The notes beneath the pieces are model-generated. The model did no database searches and was not told where the DNA came from. It worked only from the letters and a program-made list of their open reading frames with translations. From positions 5,605,501 to 5,669,500 of the forward strand of contig JAZGTH010000074.1 in NCBI GenBank assembly GCA_036877525.1: 64,000 nucleotides of DNA, written 5' to 3'. The position numbers and the translations under genes were made by a program. Origin of the DNA: Chromobotia macracanthus (Eukaryota > Chordata > Actinopteri > Cypriniformes > Botiidae). Positions 27,401 to 39,400 of the stretch are shown piece by piece. How positions within the stretch are numbered: the first letter of the stretch is position 1; every line of letters starts with the position of its first letter.

Positions 27401-30400
27401 CTGGTAAATAATATGTAGGTTTCCCCTTGTGTGCACATCCACCCTCATCTATTGTCAAAAAACTATCATTCTTTCAGTCAGCTGTTCAAACACAGTGCTG
27501 GCCCATATTCCTTCAAAAGTTTATTGTTATGATTATTTTTGTGTGTGTTACTTCAAACCACCAGAAACAGGTCATATGAGTAAAATACTACTGACTCATT
27601 ACTAGTACTCATTGGCTATTGCTACGTTTGTCACATGACATCATCACATTGTATATTAAATTCAGCATTGGTCACGTTAAGTGCATTACATTGTGGGATT
27701 TTTTTATATTTCAAACACTTAAGCTTTTTGGTGTGCTTCACATTTTGGCACATGCAGTTGGTCAGCTATACAGTTCATCCATACAGACAGAATACAATAT
27801 ATACTGTATATACTGCAGGTTATACAGTACATAAATTGGAGCATGTTGGTATGCTTTTTTCTTTGGTGCCACATCTTTCTATGTACATGCATATACAGCA
27901 TATACTAAAGCATCCATATATGTATTAGCTTAGCTGTGATGTACATTTAGTTTACAGTTGTAATAAATGTTTGCAGATGCTTGCAAAGAGGAAATCTCAG
28001 CTTCATTTAATACAGTTTAAATACAGTGCACAAATCTTACAAATACCAGGGGTATTTGTAAGATTTGTGCACTGTATTTCATGTTGCTTTTGTAAGAAAG
28101 TGGCTGTTTGGAGCATAAATGTATGAGTGTAGCTGACACTTACCAGTAGTTTCCCTTAGATTTGTGCAGAAAATCAGTGGGCAGTGAAACTGGCACTACA
28201 TTGCCTAAAACTCTCCTTGTGTGGGATTATATAATAAAGAACCAGACATTATCTTTCCACCCAGTGGAACTGTGTCCATGACAGAATGGCCAGAGAGAAT
28301 ATATGTTTCCGTTATCCATAAATGTAGGTAATTGCGGTTGGTTTTAAAAATGATGATGGAAAACTCCACGTTGTCTTGGTAGGCCCGTCTGTCCAATATT
28401 TTTGTGTGCTTTGCACTGACAATTTGAATTCACATAGAGTTCACCCATAGGTGCAGACCCTCGATCAGCTTACCTCTCCTAATTCCTTCTCTTTCATCTC
28501 CTAATACCTGCTTTGAGAGAGTAAACATGAATCTGATCTTAGATCAGATGGTATGGACAAATACGACAAGTTTAAATAGAGTTGCCTATTCAGCTTGTGT
28601 GAATCAAAGACATAAGCACACTGGAAACAGGAAAGAGGAAAGACAGGATGTGTGGGTCTTACCCTGGAACTGAAATATAACACCATTCCTTTCCTATAAC
28701 AGCTTTAATTAATGACAGGAAAACCAGGTGCAGTAATGTGTTGGCCTGAGCAGTGTCTCACCACTTATTCAACTTATTGCTGAATTAACAACCTTAGGTT
28801 ATTCATATGCAGTGATTTTCAGCACTGTTGGGAAAAAGGGTCCTGCGTGACAATATAATTGTCTTATGTAACTTAATATGTGTATCTTGGGAGGAACTGG
28901 TCTTTAGAAACAGCTCCAGGCTGTTGGACTGTTGCAGTCATTATTTGTCCTCATAGCAGTCTGATTGCTAGCTAAGCTTTGTTTTCCTTACCAGAAAAGA
29001 GATTTTGCTTTGTTTTGGAGGCTCTTTCATGGTCAGAAATATTCCAATGATTTCCAGATTTGCAATGGAAAATTTCAGTTTTACACTATTTTAGAAACAG
29101 ACACTTGTCAAGAGTCATAGGCTAGCAATTAGCATGTGTTTCGACAAATTAAAAGGACAGTTCATCTAAAAATGTCAAGCTCCAAAAAGTTATCATAAAA
29201 TGATCATTAAATATATATTATTTGGTAAAGTATAAAATGTGTGTATACATTCTCAACACGCTTTATTTCATGACAATTTATTTAGCCTATTTATTTTATT
29301 ATCATTTGTTATCACAAGTATACACTTACTTGCATACTTAATATAGTTATTTTTCTACTGTCCATGACTAATCAGAACAGACCTGTGACAACCCTTGAGT
29401 TGAGAACGACTGTTCTAGGCTGTGGTGCTTATACAGGCAAGTTTGAACCTGGCATGCAACATTACTTAATCCCACTCTCTTCCTTTCTTGTAATCATTTT
29501 TGCCCTTCCTCTATATCCTAATATATACTATAAACACAACTGTCAAAAAGGGCAATAAAAGAAATGGACACAGTCCTGTTTCTCAGTTAACCGCTCTGAA
29601 ACAGCACCAGCCACCATGTGATAATGTAGGTCAGTCGGATAATGACGGACACACTGTCGTGCAATGTGGCTGTGGCTTATGGTGCTACGAGATGGCATGA
29701 GCACATATGTGACCCAGTCATCTCCCAGCTGACTGCCTAAATGGTAGAGTGATGAGTGAAAAAGAGAAGGAGGAGAAAAGGAGGAGCACTGGAGCCAGCT
29801 GGAGAGTTTGCATACCTTTTATGTTACCACCCCTACTGACTCTTTCTTCTGGACTGATTCCAGTTCTCCCTCCAGCCCTCTATCCCCAACTTCCTCTCGT
29901 TCTCTCCCCACCCCCATAACTGAAATAGTCTCCTAGAGGATTGAAAGGGATTGAGTCATCCTTTCTGTCCGGTTTCCTGTGGTCACAGAAAGTTAATTTT
30001 AGAAGGGGTGCCCAAGCAGATATGACTGCATGTGTCAAACCGCAGAGATTGGGATGAAACTCCAGGCTCATTAGAAAGAAAAAAGTCTGTTCACTTCCAC
30101 AGAAGTGCAAAAGGATTGGGTGCGGCATGGAATCTCTTTGTGTCAGTCTTCTGTTGAATTAGCTGTCTGAAACTTTGTATCTGACTCCTTTTCTTGTTTG
30201 TACGTGTGTGAATTCAGGGGTCAGAAATTACCCGCTGGGGTTCGCTTGTTACTTTTTTCTTGGGTTTAGTGGAGGAATGTTGGCATAACATTTGGTTGAG
30301 GGAAAGGCAGCGAGCGGTGTCTCAAGTGCTTGCGTTTGTTTCATTTTGTCTGTAATGAGGCTTGCCCTGTCGTGAGAGCAATTTCTGCCTTCAAACCACT

Positions 30401-33400
30401 GACTTCAAAGCTGGGCTTTTGAGAGTAAGAAAAACTTTCAACAAGTCCTCACTTGAAACTTGTATGAGACTTCAGGAAATTAAGTTTAAGGTTTAGACAG
30501 CTAAGAACCTTTGCTCTGTCCAGTTCAATCACTCCTATCTCCTTTTGAGAAGAGAAAACGACCTGCTAGGAACAAACTTCCATCTTTATGGGCGTTAAAA
30601 GAAAATGTAGCTATGCAGAAGAAGGGAGAGAAAAAGTTAAGGCTGTGCGTGCATATGACTGCGCGTCTGTCTATGTGTGTGTGTGTGTGAGGGGTGTGTG
30701 AGCGTGTGTGCGTCTGTGTCTGTGTGGGAATGATTACATCAGCTTGAGCCAGCCCTATGATTGGTTAGGGAAGTGTGGTTTGATTCACTACCTAAAAGCC
30801 TGTGGCTGTAACCCTTTGTGAGAGGAACAGAAGGAAGTTGCCTGCCAAGCTGGAAACAGTGCCATCTGCATGCTCTGTCCTCCGCCAAAGCTAGGCAGAG
30901 AGAGAAATTGTGTGACAGGTAGGCTATGCTGAGCCAGTAACAGGAAGAAGCATCTGCAAAGCCTCGGACCTGCTTTATTTGTTCATTTTTTCTTTCCTGT
31001 GGAGTTGTGGAGACATTGGGGAAGCGGGTCCGTCTCTCAGTTTGTGGAGGAGCACACAGGCTGCTGGGGGAAATGCCATCTTGTTCTCCTGACTGCTGCC
31101 TACTCAGGCCTGGGGAGGTAAGATTGCTGCTTCTGGCTACTTAAGACAGAGTCTCTTTTCCCCCGGGTGACTGGAGGCTGAGGAGTTGGTTTCTGTTTAA
31201 AGTAGGGTGAACAGTTGCGTGGCGGGAACAGTTCTGTTACACCGACCGTTTGAGTGTAAGTGATAAAATTTGGGAGAGGGAATTTGATGTGCGTGAGCTG
31301 TGGAAGGTATGAAAGATTTTGAACGTGTTGTGGGCTGAAGTGTACTGGATACATAATGTACAAGAGATTAGACCCCTCGAAGTGTGAGCGAGCACAAAAT
31401 GGCATGTCTCAAATAGAGAATTTTCGAGAAAGCTAGCATGTGAGGCATACTTGGGGTAGTGGGACACAATGACACAAGACTCATCCAGTATCAAGCACCA
31501 AACAGTTCCAGATTAAATTGTATTTCTCTATATTTAATACTATTAGCAAGAAGGTAGTATAGACCCAAAAATCCCTAGATGCGTGTGCTAATGGTTTTTC
31601 TGTGTAGGTCAAAGCTTTAGAAAAGTTTACCAAATATTTTTTTGTATAAAATGTTATAATTCCAAATGCACCAAATGCTGTTTTCTATTGCTACGCATAG
31701 TTTTTTATATTTTTATCGTAGCACTGGAAGTAAAATTGTCTTGTGACGCAGTAAAAATGTTCAAATGTGTAAATATGTTTTTCCATTCTATGAGGTTTAT
31801 ACGGTCATTTAAGTAACATTTTTTTTTTATTCATTTATTTCAGATCGTAAAAATCTTTAGTGAGGATGGGATGGGAAAGATGGTGGAGATCCCAGCCGAC
31901 ATGACGGCGCGAGACCTGTGCCAGCTTCTCGTCTATAAAAACCATTGTGTGGACGATAACAGTTGGGCGCTTGTGGAGCATCATCCGGCCCTGGGACTCG
32001 GTAACTGGCTATCTTAGTTTTGTGGGTTACAGGGGTCTATGTGGATTTCTAGAGATAGTTTCAGAGTGTCTGTGTGTGCGTCAACCACTTTGGATGCAAT
32101 AATTGTAGTCTTTGTGATGGAGTTGACAGACCATCTTAATTCATGCTTTTATGTCTTTAGGCAGAAGGTAATTGATTAACGGTTGTTGGGGGGAAAATCC
32201 GTCACACTGAGGGAGGAAGTTAGTTTCTTGATCAGAACTGTTACGTCACAACTCTCAGATTACGACTTAAATTGTGTAGTTATATGAAATTGTTTAAAGC
32301 AGTGGTTTTGGTTCAGTAAATTTTACGTTACACATCAAGTGGGGACCCAACACCAAAATGGTTTATCGTACAAAATTGTATTTCGGTAGGTGTTTGTCAC
32401 ATAAACTTTCCATGCTGGCCAGCTTCTACTATGCAAATATGTGCCAAAATACCATAGAATTTAATCATATGCAGGGAAGGCCTGGAAAGTATTTTTTTCT
32501 CACTTTTAAGGGTGGGAAGCCTGTTTACTTTGCTACACTATATACACTTTTTGCAATTGCATTTTATGATTAGCATTGTTTTTCTCAGTTGTCAGCAGAC
32601 CAGTCAGAACAGATTGGTGTAAGGCTCTTTAAACTCAGATATGGTCAGGTTTTTTTTGATGCATGCATGTTGTGGTTTGATGCGCGTGCATGTTGTGGGT
32701 AAATCTCCAGTCAGCACGTGCTGTGTGTTAATTGGTTACCTCAGATAACCTGTGGCATGAACACAAGGCTCACTGGCAGCATGGTAGCCCTGACAGAGAT
32801 GAAGTCATCTAAGGGCAGTTGTACAGGAAGTTCAGTCGTCTAAGGACGTGGTCTGGACAGGAATGCTTTTTTCAGTGCCACAAGTGTTTTGTTTGGCAAA
32901 CAGAAATTCCTGCTTTTATCACATACAGTTTTACTTTCAGTTTCCCAAAGGGTGTAGAGATACTACAAATACTTTCCATAAAAGCAAAGAGCCAGTCTTG
33001 AATTGGTTTAAAGAAGGCCTGGGTTCAAGTTTTTGAGTCAGAAATCCAATTAACTACTAATGTTTCCTCTAGCAGTGTTTTTAACATTGGTTGTTGACAA
33101 ACACGCTCTTGAAATAAAATAAAATTTTTGAGAATTGTATGAGCAAAATTAAACTACATACCTTCCTGTAAGGGTCAACTGTATAATGAATATTAATGAA
33201 TTAATGGATTAATGAATCCAAATCTAATATGAATATTTTTTATACCAAATATTTGATTTTAATACCAAACGATTGTCTTGTGATTCAATTTCTCTACACT
33301 CACATAAACAGTGCATTTGAAAACAAATGTAATGTCTCTCAGTCTGAAGAAGCGCTTCATTTTATAATATTGGAAACACAGGAGGCATTAGCATGTTCAT

Positions 33401-36400
33401 TTCTCATTAGCTATGGATCCACTCTGCTGGAATAGTGTGAAGTGCGGTTAAGCGAAGAATGACATCATCTCTCTACAATGCCTGACTCGCTTATACCAGC
33501 AAATATTGAACAGCGGGATGATGGAAAAGCTTGTCACTCCAGAGCACTTTTGTATCTCCAAGTGTCAGTTCAAGATGAATGTGTTGTGGGGAAGAAGCCA
33601 AAAGCAGATCTGTGTGGTAAAGCGGATTAAAGTAAAGTGGACCATGAATGGAAACATGACTGTTAATGTTGGCCTCAACAACATGGTTGGTGAACAGAAG
33701 AGTTTTTTATAAAATCTGCCTGAAAATCTGAAACTTTTTTACAATTTGAATGAACATTTTACTGTAGTGGCACGCATTTTCCGTCATCACTCTTTATAAA
33801 ACAACATAGTGTCTGTGTACTGTATTTTACCCCACTCTGAACTGTTAATGTGAATATATACAGTGGTTCAAGAGCTAAGTCTACTGAATTAGTTAAATAA
33901 TACAGTCGTCGGAGTGACTCCCAGCCTGGGCTACATGTACTGTCTCTCGCCATATATAGCAGATTGTGTTTCGGGGTTGACCCTAACCCCCACCCCCATA
34001 CCTTCCTGTTGCCAAACAAGCTTTTGAGCCCAACTCCACAGTTGGATCAAGAACATGTGGGGTTCAGAGTCAGTTTTCTGACCGGTCATGGACTGCATTA
34101 TCTCTACCATCCGTCAGACTGATCAGAGAGAGACTGTGAGGAAGGGAAAGAGAAAGCAAGAGAGAATAGATGCATGAGAACAGATCAGATGTGTTTGTTA
34201 GTCAGAAAGTCCCTGTGTGGGTTTTGCGTGGGGGGTGGGGGGGTTGTAGTGGTGTGTGTGGGGGGGCGTTCTCTCCTCCAGACAAACTGTCTTTTCATCA
34301 GGCCAGGATCGCTCACCCTGTTTATTTTTTGTCTGCCTGGATGAATGCTAACAGACAATGATGTCATTCAAGATGCAAATATTACACCACATGTGAGTCT
34401 TAGGTTACAAATATGCAATTTTGCAATTTGTTTGCTATAAGGTCCATAGACACAGACCTTTTCATAAGTGTAATATGTATTTTGGAGCGTGTGTGTGTAT
34501 GTGGGACTCATTTTGACCTGATTTTGTTTTTCCCCATCATTCCACAGAAAGATGTTTAGAAGACCATGAACTAGTTGTCCAAGTGCAGGCGACCATGACC
34601 AATGAGAGTAAATTTCTCTTCAGGAAGAACTATGCCAAATATGAAGTCTTTAAAAATCCATTGGTAAGTCCATCTCAGAGCTCATTCAATTGTTTATAAT
34701 GAATCACATTAAGTATTAGTTATTTTTGTTTCACTTTCTCACTCCCACTCACCTCAGTGGACGTTTTTCATTCTTGCTTACTAGATGTAGATGTTGTGCT
34801 GCTAATAAAATACATTCAGCCTTTGACTAATTCAGCTGCTGCAACATACAGTAATGAAATTTGTGCTGTAAATGTAAGACAAATCTAGAGACTGATTTTT
34901 TTTAGATGCAAATTTGGCTTTTGTTACTATGTTTTTGTTGTTGTTGTACCACAAAAATGTTTTTGACTGTACAATTATTTGTAAAACTGTAATAACTTCA
35001 AACATTTTTAACATTATATATGTTTAGTAAACATATGTTAGGAGTGTCTATATGAGAACATATAATAAACATTGTTACGTAACTTTCTAAAATACTTGAT
35101 TCGTATTGGTTTATTGTGACATTCCGTGGTCAGATATTTTTGTGTTATGACCACAGAACTATATATTTGACCGTTGTGCCTGACAACCAGTCTCCTACTC
35201 TGTGATACTTGCATGTTTCTCATAACACTCTTATAATAACACTCTTTGGTCTTTATCTTCTTACATAATCAAACTCAAATGAATATTTCATATCTGTTTA
35301 TTTATGTGTTTTAGTTGTGTGTATTTATGTGTATTTAGTATACAGCTTTATAGTCTGATTCAGTCTATTTTGTTATTAATTCTGAATTCCAATTATCTTA
35401 TAGTATATAATGCATAATTTTGAAATGAATGTAGAAGTACATGAACTACTTATCTGTCAAGCATTAAAATTATAAAAAACATGATTGGCACTGGCACTAA
35501 CAATAGTTAATAATTCATTTAACATAGTTCTCAGATATACAGCAAAGCTTTGGACATAAAGTTATGAAATTCCTGGTGTGATGGAAAATCATTAGTGGAA
35601 GGTCAATGGGTGGCAGGCTTAAGTTTTTAAAAGATTATGTAATACTCTATTGTTGGGTGTTTTTTGGATCAAAGAGCTTCTAGTATAATTTAAAATAATT
35701 GATGTTTTTCTATCAACCACCTTAACTGCAAAAGACATGATTTATTATTAACAGCATTAGACTTTCAGGTTTAACTGTGGTGCATAACATTTGTCTGTAT
35801 TTTTGGGGACAAAAATGTTTTATATGTTTAGTTAGAGATGATGGTGATTTCATTGGGAATAACTTTTCTGTAAATGCATAGAAGCAGAATAAATTATCTC
35901 ATCTTACAGCATCTTTATATGCATGTAGTGAGCTAAAGCATATTTTTTTCAACAGAACTTTTTTCCAGAGCAGATGGTGGCCTGGTGTCAGGAGACCAAT
36001 GGGGCCATCCACCCATCTCAGCTGCTGCAGGTATGTTCTGTCTCTCCCTGATCAAACATCAGCCAATACATCTCTTACCCTTTATCCGATAAGACCTGTC
36101 TCCTGTCATCCAGCTGACAGCTGTGTTAACAAGCAAACATATGACACGCTTACATGCATATGCGCTAACCTAAATGTCTCTTCTCTTATACACACAAATT
36201 CACTCCTATATGCTATATTTCTTTCTTTATGGTGTTTGATTGATTGCATTCAAAAGCCTTTTTCATTTTGTGTTCAGAACTTCTTAAACTCCAGCAGTTG
36301 TCCTGAGATCCGGGGATATTTGCATGTGAAAGAGGTCGGCAGGAAATCGTGGAAGAAACAGTATGTGTTTTTAAGACGGTCAGGATTGTACATCTCAACA

Positions 36401-39400
36401 AAAGGAACATCGAAGGTGAGTTAACTTTTCTGAATGTTGGAACGGCAACCATAAATCTAAACTTTACTTGGTTTTACTATTCTTGTGTTCAAGTGTCTGT
36501 TAATGCCATCAGGTCCTGGATAGACCCCCTCCCCCTTCCCTCTGAGTGCTGTTTTAGTGCCCCTCTTCACTTATCCATCAAATGACATGAGCTGTTGGCT
36601 GATCTTTCACAGGAACCCAGGCATTTACAGCTACTAGCAGACCTGGAGGACAGCAATGTCTTTACAGTAATAACAGGGAGAAAACTGCACAGTGCACCGA
36701 CTGACTATGAGTTCTGCATCAAAGTAAGTTTATATGGTCTGTTAAAAGAACTTCAGAAGCAGTGGTGGAAAAAGTACTCAAGTTCCAAAAAAGTAAAAGT
36801 GCAGATACCACATCAGTATATATTACTTACAATAAAGTAAATGTTGCCTATTAAAATATTACTGAAGTAAAAGCAGAAAGGACCTGGTTTTAAAAATACT
36901 TAAGTATTCAAAAGTAAAATATGACATCAAGTAAACTCTGGATTTAGATTGAATCCAAATCTAAAATGAATTAACTTAAAAAGTGAGCCATCCATATTGT
37001 GCTGCTCTTGCACCAGGGACTGAACTGAACTTTTCCATTAATATTTGCTCCCTGAAAATGTCAAATGTAATCAGTTAACTCAACCAATCAGAAAAATGTC
37101 AGCTGTTACCAATACAATGTTATCAACAAAAGCCTTTATATCTTTACACAGCAAAAGCTGCATCTTATATGACATTATTTTTTTACGCAGAAATGTTAAT
37201 GCTGCTCAAATGTATTTATACGACAACTGTAAATGCTGAGATTAATGCAATTTTAAATTTATAAGTAATTTATAAGTATATAAATTACAAAATAAATTAT
37301 GAAAATACTATTACAGCTATAAACTATTACAGCTAATGCATATTTCATTTACACAGAACATAAGCAGCATCAGAGCTGTCTTTAAACTGACTAGCCATTA
37401 CATTCTTGTGCTTACACAATGTTTCTGATTACAATCAGAAACATCTCTGATTGGTTTTAATGCTCAACGTTCAACACAAGCCACCATTAATTTCCCTGGT
37501 ATGCATAAAAAATAAAACAAGCTACACAAAAGCCAAGTAACAAGGGCTTCTTGCACAGAGTAAAACGTATTTATTTGGTTACAAAATGTAACAAAGTAAA
37601 ATCTAAAAGTAAAAGCTGCAATAAATTTAAATATTGAAGAATGTACAAATTTGTAAAATATCTACTTACGTAATTATACTTTGTACTTTACAACACTGTT
37701 TAGAAGTCCTTATTTTAAGTTCACAAACTTTAAGGAAAACATACTGTACAATGATAAGCGTACAGAGAGGTTTCTGGTTAGCAGACAGGCTAATGTTGTT
37801 TGTTGTGGTAATTTGCAGCCTAACAAAGTGAAGACCGAAGTTAAAGAACTGAGGATGTTGTGTGCAGAGGACGAGCAGAGCAGAACATGCTGGATGACGG
37901 TCTTTAGACTCTTCAAGGTTAACAGTGGAACCTCACTTTCACTGGCAGATCTAGAACTCAGCCACTTTCTGTCAGTCACCTTAAATCTTCACCCTTTCAC
38001 TGACTGACTTAAAACTCACACTCTTTCTCTGGCATAACCTAAAACCAACCTAGAAACACATCCTTTCTCAGACTGTTTTTGAACTTGCACTCTTTCCTGT
38101 CTAACTTAGAATGTAATCATAAATTTGCACTCTTGCCCTGGCTGAACCCACACAGATTCTAATCTAAAATCTAGAACCCTTGCATTGGCTGATCTAGAAA
38201 ACAACAAGCTTATTTCAAATCAACAGGCATGACCATATCTATCATATACTTATTTTAACGTTGTCTTCACAACAAATTCATGCAACTTTGAACAGATTTT
38301 TGAGCTCTGATGACCTTTTAGAAAATACACAAACTATATTAGCATCAATTAAGTTCAGTTTTTATGTTTAATAGTAGTATATACTTTTTCTTTTTATAAC
38401 TCGTTTTTTTCTTCTAGTATGGAATTCTACTCTATCAAAATTACAAGATCCCCCAACAACGAAAAACATTGCTGTCACATTTCTCATCCCCTGTGGTAAG
38501 ACTCTGTTCCTGTAAGCAACTCCCTCTATCCCTCCCCCTTCTACTGTACCCCACAGATGGGCCATTAATCACATGTGCCCGTATGTGGGCCATGATGTCA
38601 CATTATGGAATGATTGTTCAAGTGTTGGCCGAGAAACATGAATATTACAGCTTGTCCTATGGATATTACGCAATCCAGATCTGCTTTAGAAAAATGTAGG
38701 AGATCAGGAATAAGTCTAATGAATAAGCATGAAAAGCACATGCATCCATCCTAATGATTCATTTATTGGGCATAAAGTGCATAAGCAGATAATCACAATA
38801 AGATCATAATCATAATTCTTGTTCTGCAGAGGAGCGTCTCAGAGAACTCTCTGGTTGCCATGGATTTCTCAGGGAGCATCGGCAGAGTAATTGACAATCC
38901 TGAGGAGGCTCAGAGCGCTGCCATGGAGGAAGGACACGCCTGGAGAGTCAGTACCACTAATCAGCTTCATTTGTTTATTCATTATCATTGTACTATGATT
39001 CTCACCTTAGAGTAAGGTAAGAAGTGTTTGAGTAAACATTATTGTGTCAGGCGTTCTGTAATCATCTGGATAAGTGACAGGAGTCATTTATGTCTGTTAG
39101 CATTGATTACTGGGACATTGATATAAATGTTTTAAAGCAACCAGTTTAAACCAACAAAAGTAACTATCTTTGGAAACAGCATGTTTTAAATTGACATGAT
39201 GTCAGAATTTGTAAATTTATTTGTTTTGTCTTATATCAGAAGAGAAGTCAACGCATGAATGTTCTGGGCAGTCCCAGTCCTTTGCACCCCTCATCCTTAA
39301 GCGGAGGTACTGTTCACTTTTTAGAATACTTGAGAAAGATCTTACTTTAAATGTTTGAAACATAATTCCATGTATTTTCGCTGTCAGTCAAAACCTATAA

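Larger units (their letters stand above)
17665..31843 (+). other. grb10 intron 4 (14.2 kb)
   Basis: This largest intron separates the N-terminal exons from the RA domain. It contains a minisatellite (19299-19560), a MITE fragment (22021-22270), a perfect hairpin (28019-28079) and an apparent internal promoter with an alternative first exon (30750-31117). Blocks at 22680-22890 and 27040-27340 are less AT-rich and lack visible repeat character; they could be regulatory. No exon of the main transcript is seen. Confidence 0.75.

Noticed and set aside
30870..30918. Alternative first coding exon using the ATG at 30870 and donor at 30919
   Set aside because: It would leave in phase 1, which is out of frame with grb10 exon 5; at most it is a leader exon.
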